A stretch of 64,000 nt of DNA from Pelecanus crispus (taxonomy: Eukaryota > Chordata > Aves > Pelecaniformes > Pelecanidae), in contig NC_134649.1 of assembly GCF_030463565.1 (NCBI RefSeq), positions 40,775,044 through 40,839,043 of the forward strand. The letters are read 5' to 3'. The position numbers and the translations under genes are program-made. Below the pieces are notes generated by a model. The model saw nothing but the letters and a program-made list of their open reading frames with translations. It did not search any database and was not told the DNA's origin. Position 1 is the first letter of the stretch, and the number at the start of each line of letters is the position of its first letter. Positions 23,701 to 34,100 of the stretch are shown here, piece after piece.

Positions 23701-24161
23701 CCCACCGGCGGGGAGGACGCCGGGCTGCGGGAGGCGGCGGCGGGGCCGGTACTCACCGAAGAGGAGCGGCTTGAGGCTGAGGGTGCGCACGGCGTGGACC
23801 CTGCCGGGCACCAGCTCCACCCGCTGCGTGTGGCCCACCTGCGGGGAGAGCGGCGGTGAGCGGCGGCGCGGCCCCGGCCCCGGCCCCGGCCCCCCCGGCG
23901 CGGCCTTGCCTTGATGCCCTCGAGGCGCGGCAGGGCGCGGGCGGGCGGCGGCGGCGGCGGGGGGGCGGCGGGCGGCCCGCCGGCCTCGCCGGCGCTGAGG
24001 TGCACGAAGAGCAGCAGCCCCAGCACGTTGAGGACGTAGAGGTGGGCGAAGACCATGAGGACGAGGAAGTAGGGCCGCGAGCAGACGGGCCGCGGGCGGC
24101 CCCCCGGCGGGCCGGGCAGCGGGGGACCCTCTGCCCGCGCCGCCGCCGCCGCCGCCGCCAT
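5776..24161 (-). CDS. P4HTM: Transmembrane prolyl 4-hydroxylase (nine coding exons)
   Basis: ER-membrane 2-oxoglutarate/Fe(II) dioxygenase that can hydroxylate HIF-alpha (family knowledge). Coding exons on the minus strand: 24161-23910, 23838-23757, 13769-13579, 12566-12470, 10360-10198, 8588-8403, 7945-7855, 7313-7190, 6017-5776. They sum to 1428 nt, 475 aa plus stop (human about 502). Order of features: Ala-rich N-terminus; one membrane segment at about residues 31-55 ([20 protein letters not shown]); two EF-hand-like loops ([12 protein letters not shown] and DPDGNGVLSLEE); then the catalytic domain. Iron ligands are H294 and D296 in HYHAHMDSG and H407 in FALHGG; the 2-oxoglutarate-binding Lys is K417. 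Sequons NES, NVT and NRT are conserved. All introns are GT-AG except the first, which is GC-AG. Intron 2 (about 10 kb) contains the opposite-strand SFRP gene. The C-terminus carries an Ala/Gly/Glu low-complexity run. Confidence 0.96.
5826..5868 (-). repeat. GC-rich hexamer repeat near the P4HTM C-terminus
   Basis: Repeats of cggccc and cggcct in the last P4HTM exon encode an alternating Glu-Ala then Gly-Ala run ([17 protein letters not shown]), where mammalian P4HTM has a different short linker. It is probably a lineage-specific, length-variable insertion. Confidence 0.65.
14645..15221 (+). mobile_element. Solo LTR of an endogenous retrovirus (ERVL-like), with target-site duplication
   Basis: A 567-bp unit at 14650-15216 begins TGTCCTGGTTTCAG and ends ACCACGACA, giving TG...CA termini. 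It is flanked by a perfect 5-bp direct repeat, cactg, at 14645-14649 and 15217-15221. An ATTAAA at 15080-15085 within a T/A-rich stretch could be the LTR poly(A) signal. No gag, pol or env reading frame accompanies it, so it is a recombined solo LTR. I recognise the terminal sequence as a frequent neoavian LTR type; the exact family name needs a repeat library. Confidence 0.88.
15403..15421 (+). repeat. G19 homopolymer
   Basis: Uninterrupted run of 19 Gs about 190 bp after the solo LTR, inside P4HTM intron 2. Its length is likely variable and error-prone in assembly. Confidence 0.9.
16422..16428 (+). promoter_or_regulatory. TATA box of the nested SFRP gene
   Basis: TATAAAA sits 73 bp before the ATG at 16501, predicting transcription start around 16450-16455 and a short 5' UTR. 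This is the only clear TATA promoter in the window; the other genes use CpG islands. Nearby are a TCF-like CTTTGAG (about 16077) and TAAT homeodomain-type cores (for example taatgagg at about 16386), which are weak evidence on their own. Confidence 0.7.
16501..19987 (+). CDS. SZL: Secreted frizzled-related protein, sizzled type (four coding exons)
   Basis: Secreted antagonist of the SFRP family. Sizzled inhibits BMP1/tolloid proteases and so stabilises chordin in the early embryo (family knowledge). Coding exons: 16501-16826, 17605-17777, 18705-18794, 19653-19987; total 924 nt, 307 aa plus stop, all GT-AG. Residues 1-34 form a signal peptide with hydrophobic core [12 protein letters not shown] frizzled cysteine-rich domain follows from C43 ([49 protein letters not shown]). 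The C-terminal netrin-like domain starts at about SCKDCELEE and ends WKHHRC. An extra Cys in [11 protein letters not shown] and the WQKK...WKHHRC ending favour sizzled over SFRP1/2/5 and crescent, as I recall those sequences. It lies entirely within P4HTM intron 2 on the opposite strand. The alternative is crescent (FRZB2-like). SFRP membership is certain; the paralogue name is less so. Confidence 0.9.
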
Positions 24162-24290
24162 CGCGCCGCCGGCCCGCCAGGCCTCGCGCGTCACCCCGGC
24201 AACCGCCCGGCGTGCTGCGTCACGGCGCCGCGGGGGGGCGGGGCCAAGGGAGTGGGCGTGGCGCTGGCGGGAAAAGCACGTGCGCCGGCG
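23430..24290. promoter_or_regulatory. P4HTM: P4HTM CpG-island promoter
   Basis: Very GC- and CpG-rich block covering P4HTM coding exons 1 and 2 and the roughly 200 bp before its ATG (24159-24161). No TATA box. On the upstream side are an exact X-box-like palindrome (24190-24203) and a CRE-like TGCGTCAC (24216-24223). Confidence 0.7.
23839..23909 (-). other. P4HTM: P4HTM intron 1, a 71-bp GC-AG intron
   Basis: Exon 1 ends with codons for LEGIK at 23910 and is followed by GCAAGG. The acceptor cccgcag lies at 23839-23840, before [10 protein letters not shown]. No GT donor is available nearby, and the protein junction LEGIK/VGH matches the conserved family sequence. The extended AAG/GCAAGG donor fits the strong consensus used by GC introns. 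Confidence 0.9.
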
Positions 24291-24358
24291 GCGCCGGCCC
24301 CGTCACCCCCTCCCTCCCCAAGAAGAGCCAGGACGCCTCCGAAGTTAGAAAGTCACAA

Positions 24359-24364
24359 TTTATT
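24359..24364 (-). terminator. ARIH2: Distal ARIH2 poly(A) signal
   Basis: AATAAA on the minus strand, about 200 bp before the P4HTM ATG. It is the last such signal before the P4HTM promoter, so it marks the furthest likely end of ARIH2. Earlier candidates on the same strand are at 27719-27724 and 25420-25425, so shorter 3' UTR forms are possible. Confidence 0.55.
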
Positions 24365-24898
24365 TCAAATAAACCACGGGCACAGCTCTGGCAAACCGTC
24401 TCCCGGGCGGTTTCCGCCGCCCCTGCCCCTCTCCAGTGCCTGCGAAGAAAAGCGAGGGGCGGCAGCGGCCTTGTGGACCCCCCCAGCCCCTGCCAGGGGT
24501 ACACCGCAGCTCCCCCCGCCCCCCGACACTGTCCCACAACCTGAACCAGACCGGGGCGAGGAAAGGAATTCCCAGAACAAGCGCCTCATTTAAAAATAAA
24601 GTTATATTTTTTTTCACCCACTTAAAAAGTCTAAAATTTAGAGTGCAAGACTATAGTACAGAAACCTCCTGCTGCCCCTGCCCCCGCGCGGGCGCAGCGC
24701 ATTTGCCAGTGCGCAGAGCAGCAGTCATGCAGTTTACGTCATCGGTAGAAAATTTTTTGTTACAGTCTGGGAAGCCTGAGGACTATTAGAGATGAGGCAG
24801 CCAATGCACTAACACAAGCGAAGCTGAAATAAAGGAGTACTGGATGCAAGGATGGAGAGGTGTCAGGCTGGCGCAGGAACTGGAAATGAGTGCAAAAT

Positions 24899-24919
24899 AA
24901 AAAAAAAAAAAAAAAAAAA
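24899..24919 (+). repeat. A21 homopolymer
   Basis: Run of 21 As, read as U21 in the ARIH2 transcript if the long 3' UTR is used. Confidence 0.85.
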
Positions 24920-27492
24920 GAGCAAACATTCCACATCTGTAGCAGTAATGCACCAAAGGGAAACTTGTACCTCAGAATTAATTGCTCCTGAGCCACCTTC
25001 TAGCCACCTACATTCATGAAACCTTGCTGACTGGAATAGGGCTGTGCGCCTATTAGAGGGGAAAAAACTAGCCTTGTCTTTTGGCATTGGGAACTCCTGT
25101 TTCTTTCCTGTCACCTGCCTCTCAAGCAGTACCAGTCACTTTACACAAAGAGCCAATCGTCCCTACGCTCTGCAGGTTTTGTCTTGGAGCCTACGACTTT
25201 CTGTACGACATCAATACAGAAGTCACCCTGCCTGGGCTGCAAAAGCAAGTCAGTCCTGTTGTTGTCCCAGAGAGTACAGAAACAGGATCTGTGCGTGCAA
25301 ACCAGGACTTTCACCACCTTCAGAAAGGGTGTTTTGTCTTCTTTTAAAATAAACAGAACTGCTGACAAAGCTCTCGTTTCAGAAAATTTTAAAAGAATTA
25401 GGGGGTGCACTGTGCAATATTTATTACTGTTCCTCAGCGAAGCTTCTCAGCAGTCTGTTCAATAAGTTTGGCCAGAGCTATATGGTCTAGCTTGTCTACA
25501 AACAAGGACTCATAGCAAAGCATTTTGTGGGGGCATGGGAGGGGTGGGAAGGAAGGAGGCAGGGAGGGAGAGAGACAAAACCCCATTCTCATCTCGCTCA
25601 AAGCTGGAGAATTATGCAACAGAAGTGAGAGTTCTTTGGGATTAGGGTACTCCACATACCTGTTCTGCGAAAAGATTAGGTGTTACGATAGTTACATTTA
25701 GACAACAAGAACACCAGCTTTTATCCTAATTAGTACTTTGCACATTATATTTTTAAAGAAGAGTTTAAACATTGGTTCTAGGCACTGCAAACTGCCAGGT
25801 CTCAGCAAGCCTTCCCCCACACTATCCCTTCCCCTGGGGCCAGTGTGCCCAGACTTTGACAATTATTTGGGAAGGGGAGAGGGAGGAAGAGACTGACACT
25901 AGAATATATCATGAGGAGGGCACAAAGAGGCTTGTGCTGGGAGCAGAGGAGGGAATGAAGTCAGGAAACAGAGGCTGGAGCAAGGACACATCTACCTCTA
26001 CAGCTCCAGCCTAGAGGGGAGCCAGAACAGGACAGAGCAGGAACACAAGGAGCCACGGTTATGAGATCTCTTGCGCAGCAAGCAGCACTGCTCCCAGAAA
26101 CCATGGCCTCCCTCCCTGCCCCGCTCCCTGGCTCCAGCCACCCCTCTGCAACCCTGCTCTACCCTCAGCCGCTTCTGTTGTAACCCCCACTCTGCTGCCA
26201 GCAGCTCCTCGGCAGTACGTTTCCCCGTTCCCTGAGGATACATCCCACGCCAGGGAAAGGAGGGAGGAAGGAAAAGGCCTCTCAGTTTGAAAATTTCCTG
26301 TGTACAAGAAGCATGGCCACAGGATTAGCTGCTATGACAGCTGCTACTCCTTTAAACTGATTCATCTCTCTTGTTAAAATCCATTTGCCCAATTACACGT
26401 ACTGCAAATACTTGTCTCACATGTCTCAGGTACATGAAAAAGGCTCCAACAGCAGAGTTAGCTTATTCTGACACGCAGGAATTTAGCACTTTTCCCCCCT
26501 CCAGTTTAATCTTTGTCAAGTGACATTATATAAGAGCAACAGAGTATGTGCAGGGATGCATCAAAGGTAACACTTCCACAGACAGTGTGGAAGAGAATCC
26601 CATGAGTTCCCCGCAGAGGTGAAGATTTCCTCCAGAGACTCCAGCTCCGCCCCACTGGCTGCAAACACCACGTTCCTGGTGCAGGTGACATACATGCCTG
26701 TGAAATCATCTTAACATGTGGCCTGCTTCCTGTAGCAAACAGGCAAGCATCAACATTTAAGTAACCTTTTTCATGTTAACCCCTACTAAGATGAACTAGG
26801 TTTTCATATTTTTATTTTAGTGTATATTTTACATTAGAAAAAAGAATGTTAATAAAAAAAGCTCCACATGCTCCTAACAATCAATTTTCTGATAATTCCC
26901 CACCAGTATCAATACTAATATACAAATAAATTAATTTTGCTAGTTAATTTTCTGCCTGGCTTGGTGCAGGCTCTGCACAAGCAGCGCACCTGTATTCAAG
27001 TGCCCGTCCACATTGCCAACATGTGTCAGGGAGTGTGTTGTACATAATCTTTCCTCCTCATAATGTAGCAGTGTTTAGCCTCACCTTGACAAATGGGATC
27101 AAATTTTCTCAGCCACGTTACCCAGCAGGCACAAATAATCTTTACCAGGTTGCATGGCACTGTTATAACATGGATTGTTTCACTCTGCAAAAGCCCCAAG
27201 CCTTGATTAACAACTGTGTGCTACTATTCCCTCATCACTCACTTTGGCAATACAACACCCTCCCCACAAAAACAAGTAAAGCAAAAATCTACATGGAAGA
27301 CCTAAAATTCACCAAATGCAGAATCTGACCTGACTCAAGGCATATCCCCCAGTATTAACCTGGTCTCTCCACTACAATTCCTCTGTTTGGTTTTGTTTGT
27401 GTAGCAGGATTTTGCACAGCTGATTTACAAGAAAAGAGATGTCACATGTCATACGAAATCATGGCCACTGCTGGTACTGTCGGGTCAGACAC

Positions 27493-27540
27493 AGCAGCAG
27501 CCACTCTTAGCAGCAGCCACTCTTAACACTAGCCACTCTC
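27493..27540 (+). repeat. 16-bp tandem repeat, three copies
   Basis: Two perfect copies of agcagcagccactctt (27493-27508 and 27509-27524) followed by a diverged third (27525-27540), in the ARIH2 3' UTR. Confidence 0.8.
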
Positions 27541-28103
27541 CTCATGCAATGCCGATGCTACAATGCCCTGGTTAAAGGAGCATCGGGAAATCTAGCTGTG
27601 ACATTTTGTAACCTCCTTCAGTGCCTAGGAGGATTTCTGGGTCAGAGGAAGGGAGCGGGAGAGGGGGAAAAGCCCATTAAATTTACAAGCAGATTAAGGA
27701 AAAACACTCCACTGCCAATTTATTTTTAAAAAGGGTTGTGTGTTATTCTAAGGTTTGTCTGTATAATTGTACAACCGTTGAAAATTACATAAATTGTAAT
27801 GATCTAATACTATTAACAGCCATTCAGAGAAAAACTCCCTCCCCTTCTGAAACCATCAAGGGCAGGAGGGAAATGTCCCAGGAAATATGCCAATCTGAAT
27901 TCTGGCCTCTAAGCCTGGCAGAAACAGAAAGATAAGAGAACAAACTGGACTAAGATGTGGTGTTTGCATGTGTCTGACTTGCAAGGGGAGGGGTGGCTTT
28001 GTCCTTGGCCGTGTTCTCCCAGAGGCAGTGCCTGCTTATCCCGTGAAGCTGCCATCACTTCACTTGCTGCTCTCACCCCTGCACTTTGTCACTTCCTCCT
28101 GTC

Positions 28104-31100
28104 TTATGTGTCATGGAAGTCTTTCAGCAGGGTCCTCCGTCTCTGCTCTGCTATGTGCATCTGATTCTCTAAATCCTGGTAAAACAGAAGGTAGAAACCG
28201 TTAGCATGAACTACTGTGAGAAGAGCTCATTTTCCTTAGGGAGAGACTCAGGCTCCAGCCTGAGCAGCTTCAACCTTCACATGCACTCTGGATCACAGGA
28301 TTGTAGATCCTTTTCCTTTTGACGTGGGCTCCCTCTACAGTTACCTGGCTCCTGCTCTGTCTAAAAAGCTACGCGCTTAAGGAATCTGCTCTTCACTAGA
28401 GGGCTACGTGCAGCTTCCTCCAGAGCTTTGTTGGTCCCGTTTCAGTTTGCAGGACTCACTGCAGCCCTCCCTGATCTCCCATAAGGCAGTGAGCACTCCA
28501 ATTCTACAACCACCTCTGGCTAAAGGTGAGTTTCTGGATGTAGTTTCTCAGAACCCTCACTTGACTGCCTTGCCGCTCCTACAGAAGTGTTAAGCCCAAC
28601 AAACAAAATCCAGCCAGCAGGCTCAAGCAAGAACACTCACCCCTCTGTCATAGCTGTCTGCTCGCTCCACCTTCCATGAGAGATTTTCAATTTCAGCTTC
28701 CAGCTGGGCCTGCTGGTACTCAAACTGCAAAAAGCAAAATTAGAGACAGCAACAAGAAACTAGTTTAGTGGAGCAGTTTCATACCACACACTACAGTTGA
28801 GGAGCAGACAAATGTGTTCTGCTGACAGCTGTGCTGGTAGAGCAGGTTTATGCCTCCTCCTTATCCATCTTCAGCTACACAGCATCACCCCTTCCAGGAG
28901 TTTCTTGTGTAAGCACTCCCCAACCTGCATCACTCAATTAACCCAGTCAGCCTAAAAACACTGCAAGTGACAAGTATCTCCTAACTCAGCTCATTCTGCC
29001 ATTAACAGGTCAGGAAGTGCTCTCGTGAGCAGCTCTGTGAGTGGAGCAGAGGGACTGTTAACCACTGCTGGGAGCAGTAACTTGTTCCACTGGCACAGCT
29101 GGATTCAGAAGAGAATATCTGTCCACAGCCTCAGAGAATACATATGATGCTATGGGGAGAGACTGGATAACAGGTTTTACTGGGCAACTAAGTCAAAGAA
29201 ACAATCTCTTCAGTGAATTCAGGGCTATTTTTGGACATGTCCAGTCCATGGGATGCTCCAAGCCAGCAAGGAACTTAGAGCAGGAATAAAAAGCAAAGCT
29301 ACACCCTGATTCAAGGTTGGAAAAGCTATCCTCCAGCAGTTCTTCACATGACATATGGTCCATAGCACTGTGGTAAGTCTTACCAAGGAACAAACGCACA
29401 CTTCCAGCCTCACAACATTTTGGATAAATTGCTTGTTAGTGAAAGTGCAGTGCTGCCCTGGGAAAATAATGTAATGTATCAGAGGACTGAGCTGCTGGTC
29501 AACTGGAAGTGAAGAGGAAAGGTGCAAAACCACCTATTATTCGTCCTGCCCTTACCTCAAACTCAAGACTAATATTTCACACACTGCCAAGCTCTGGAAT
29601 TCAGCCCAGCATGCTGCCAGCTACACCCCAAAGAGCTATCAGCAAAAAAAGAGCAAAACATCTTACCAGTTTCTTTCTGGGACCAGACTCCATGTAGTAG
29701 GCATATGGATATGTGTACTGCAGAGTGTAACGACACTGTCGGGGAGTGGGAGGAGGAGAGAGAAAAGGACAAAAGTCTCAGGCTTGGAAGTCAGCACAGT
29801 CACATTTGTGTGACCACTACAGGCTAAGAAGCTACCTTCTGACAAGGACGACTGGACACTTCATGGTAGAATTTCCTACACCTTCCTTGGAAGAACTTGT
29901 GTAGTTGAAGTATAACTTCACAGAGGTCACTTACAGATGATTTTTGGCTAGTTCATGTCCTAGACCAGAGGTACTGTCCCACATACCCACAACCCCTAAA
30001 TGCCCTTCTTCGCTTGGTGTTGTGAATTTAGCATTCTGGTGTGTATTCTCTTCTCTGTGTCAAACAAGCCACAACTACCCACCTTTGCAAGTAGTTTTGC
30101 AGCATTTTGTAGGTATTGCCAGTCTATCCATGTTCCCAAGTTGTTCATAACTCTTTCTTGGATTTTCTCCTGGATTCGTTGGTACGTCTGTGCCTCCAGC
30201 TGTAGGCTTTTATTGTGATTCTCCCACTGCAAGGGGTGGGGGTGGGGAGATGGGGAAAGAAAAAATTGCATGAGACCAGAATACTGCTGCTGTACAAGCA
30301 CAAGCTCTAGCAAGCAGAAATTGAAGTGGGGCAGGAGTCCAGCAAGGCAAGACATGCTGTGGGAAAGAACAGCAAGGCAGCACCTCCAGTAGCAAGTAGC
30401 GGAGGCTGTATACAACAGACTGACAGCAGCAAAGAGCCGGGAGCAAACCCAGCTCCTCAGAGTGGGAATGCCCTCTGGTTGCACAATGACCTTGTGTCTA
30501 ACAAGATGGAAAGTAATGGTGATTCTCCTACTTAAAAGATTTCTACAGAAAGGTCAAGTGTTTAAATTAACATTTAACATGGGCTCAGTGAACTCCAACA
30601 TCCATGTGCCCATTGTAAGCATGGCCATTTCCCACAGCCTGTTGGTCTGGAGAGCCAGGAATAAACACATTTTACCAAAGAACTTGGCTCATGGTGTGAA
30701 GAATAATCTCATTTTAATGGGGAAACTGAAATGCAGCAGCATTGAACTTCTACCATGTTCTCATCTAGGGATGCTGCTCTAGAATTGCACTGTATGGCCA
30801 GGTGCATGGAGCCTGCTGTGTGGACAGAGATGCTCTGACTGCAACTTTTAAAAATGTGATTACATGACATTTTAGGAAAACTTTGCTACAGCCAATGGAG
30901 CTTTGAACATGGCAGCTTTTATTTAGTTTTTGTCTCTAGAAAGACATACTGCAAGGAACTGAAGTTCCCCGATCCCAGAAGGAAATTATTAGAGCAATAT
31001 CTATCTACTGCAGCAGCACTCAGCCTGCAGGAAAATGGTATAGTGACACACAGGTAATATTGATTTTCTCTAGCACAAGGAAATATAGAAGTGAATATGA

Positions 31101-34100
31101 ATTGCATTGGGTACAACATTACTGGTTTGAATGGGACTCAGGATTTTCACTCAGGATTTTGAGTGAAAAACAACAGGGCCTGAAAATTCTGCACAGATTC
31201 TCTTTGGGCAGTTTCTTGCACGGAGATTGCTGGCAATGACCTTTGCACCAGGCAGGGAGCATTAAAAGGCTACAGCAGCTCTGGCCAAGGAGATGTCTCC
31301 TACCCTCTCAAAATAGAACAAGTACTTCTTAAGGGCCTCCCTGGCCTGTGCTTGCTGACTCTGGTTTACAATATCAGGATTCTCTTTGTACCGACTGCAT
31401 TCGTAGTACTCGCTGCCGTGAGTCTTCCAGTCTCCCAGACACATCCAGCAGAAGTCTGCAGAAAACAGTGAAAACCCCACTGTGATGCACAGAAAAAACT
31501 TCCAAGAAAGAAAAGCTTCAGGAGACACAGCCCATCTGTTTTCAGACATTTCTGCTAAGCCAAGAAACATACACATTTTGTACCATCTTGCATAACTGAA
31601 CACAATAGCGAGCCAAAAATACCAGCCTGTCTTGAAGGTTTTCATTGTACAGCCTCCTGTGCAACTATGGAAAGTAAATCCTGAAGTGCTGCATCGTGTA
31701 CACCAAGACCAATGGGCAGAACTGTACTTGCGCTCTGCACAGGCTGTCACTCTAGATTTAAAGAAGAAGCAGGCTGCAGTCTTATTTGTGAGTTGCATCC
31801 TCCCCACCACTGGCACACTGCCCCATGCGGACCTCTGGGTGAATAAAATATGAACAATCAAACCCAAAAGTGAACTAACTTATGAAAAAGAAAGTCTGCC
31901 CTCAGTTCCCTTGAGGAGGGAACTACCCATGTAACTTCAGATATCAGTGGTTTATGACACTTCAAGTTAGGAGCCACTGAACTGGGAAGAAAGTGGAGGA
32001 AAGAGAGCAATAGCAAAACCCACATGACAGTTTCCTGATTTCAGAGCGAGGCTGTGAGTGTTCTGCTGGGAAGGAAAAAAGATGGTGATTAAGTTGCTAC
32101 AATAGGAATCACTTCTGTGTTACTCATAATGAGACTGAAATTTGTATTTCCAGAGTTCATCAGCCTTCTCGAGTGCTAGTCACCGTGGTACCCTGGCACT
32201 TGCCTGCTCACCCTTGTCACAGAGCTCCATCAAAGCACATCCAGTACTGCTGAGGACCCCAAAGCAAAGGAAATGAGAGAGGACAGTAATCTTTAATCAC
32301 CTTCCAAATAAGGTTCTGATATTATAATATTTCCTAGTGGCACACCTAACTTAGAGGGTTGAATACAAACTATCTCGCTCCAAGGCAACAGAAATTAATT
32401 CTGCCATGAAAAGATAAGTGCAAGAACAGGCTGTCATTTTGTAGGACCACACAATAGGCCAAAGACACTCAGGGTGCTAATTGCACAAGGGTGGACTGAG
32501 AAGTCCAACAGATAATGTTATGCAGAACAATTCACAGCTCCTGCAGTTTCATCTGGGTTGAAGCTCATTATTTCCATCACTAAGTGGAAGGACTTAAGCT
32601 GATGTGAGTAAATGGCTCAGTTCTGCCAGTATTTTCAGCTGATGACAAATACAATTACATGAAAAGCATTTAATGCTCTCCTCTGAGATGGATTCCACTG
32701 TTAATACTACAGCAGAGACAGAGACTTCTCTATACAATGGACGTGTCAGGGAGAGGGAGCCAAACCAGTACTGAATCAGAACCTTGCTGAGATCATAGCC
32801 AGTGAAAAATAAAAAAAGCTATCGCACACAAGTCTGAAATTAATACCCTGTTCACTTCTTACTGGGGGGGGGGGGGGAAATATTTCAGTCAATGTTCACA
32901 ATTTGTCTTCATATCACAAAAAAAAGAGAACATCACCACTAACAAACACTGCAGAGAAAACTGTTTCCAAATCCTACTTACCATGCTTGCATTTGGAGCA
33001 TTGCTGAAAAAAAAAAAAAAGACAGGAGGCACTGGTTAGTGGAAAGTGGGGGAAGAAAAATTCTGCTTAGAACAAGGAAGGTTTGACGTATTCAGGGAAT
33101 TGCTCACCATGTGATTGCAGCCTCCATTCTTTTCAATACAGATATTGCACTTGGGACACTGGGGAAACAGAAGCATTTGTTAGATCCAACTCTGTCTCTG
33201 GCAGCCTTCTGGAGAATGACAACACTTGCGTGATTATTCCCCTCCTGCCTTTTTTTTTTCTCCCTTAAATATGCATATATGAGAATATTAACATATACAC
33301 ACCCTGCCTCCCACCAATTCCTGACAGCTCCATTTAAAAAGGAGGCAGAAAGGCAAAGCCAGGGAAGTTACACTGCAGCACTGGACTGCTTGCTCAAGAA
33401 AACAAGTTTGCTGTCATTACTCCTTGTAAAACTGAAGATCTCACTGAGCTATCATTTAGCAGTTGCTCAGGCACAGGGACATCATTAGTTCACATATGAC
33501 AGTAGGTTCCACAGCTACTTAGACTACAAGATAATCAGCTCTATATCCTGCCTTCAGCAGCCATTAACAAATGACAACTTAGCTAGCTGCAGAGAATCTG
33601 GCTGACCACAGTGAGAGCTGCACACTTCACTCTGTCCACTGATGCACTGGTGTGTCAAGTTCAGTTACATTTTTTTGGGTTGCATAGGTGCAAAGAAGGA
33701 AGTCAGTTTTGTGGCTTTTTATAAAGTTTAATGGCAGGCAAAGTGTATGCCAGGACAATGCTCAGTATAACAGAGCCTTACTTCTAAAAAGAGCATAGCA
33801 GAAACAATGCCATCACATGTTGACACCTTCACCAGAGAAAGAAGGGAATTTAAGATCTCGAGTCTAAGTACCCACTTTCCTAACACAACTGAAGCTTGCG
33901 GCTAATTAGCACTGTCAAAATTGTCCTTCGCTATGGTAGAACAAATGCCAGCTAATAACTATTTTGAAGTCAGGCCACAAAATCCCCAAAAGACATTAAA
34001 AGTTCCAATCTGCAGACAGCTAATCTAGAGAATAAAGGTAATATATCTGTAGCTTTTAAAGACAATTCTATAGATAGACTAGAGTGCACAATATGTAATA

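Larger units (their letters stand above)
13770..23756 (-). other. P4HTM: P4HTM intron 2, host of a nested antisense gene
   Basis: About 10 kb between P4HTM exons 2 and 3, where the other P4HTM introns are 71 bp to 2.1 kb. It contains a solo LTR (14650-15216) and the complete plus-strand SFRP gene (16501-19987). From 19988 to 23300 I see no conserved coding exon, only the uncharacterised SFRP 3' region and ordinary intronic sequence. From about 23430 the CpG island begins. Confidence 0.85.
24359..28103 (-). other. ARIH2: ARIH2 3' UTR (long form)
   Basis: About 3.7 kb after the ARIH2 stop with no conserved coding exon on either strand. It holds several AATAAA signals on the minus strand, a run of 21 As at 24899-24919 (T-tract in the transcript), and a 16-bp tandem repeat at 27493-27540. 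That all of it is 3' UTR is inferred from the lack of another gene. Confidence 0.5.

Noticed and set aside
23305-23859. 184-codon plus-strand open frame
   Set aside because: Antisense to P4HTM exon 2 and its island; no conserved protein.
23649-24194. P4HTM exon 1 read straight through to 23649 without an intron, starting upstream at MTREAW
   Set aside because: Read-through replaces the conserved [10 protein letters not shown] segment with Arg/Gly-rich sequence. The GC-AG intron restores it, and the start MAAAAAAA at 24161 fits the family better.
31262-31867. 201-codon frame as a single gene
   Set aside because: Only 31304-31455 is coding (an ARIH2 exon); the rest is read-through into the intron.
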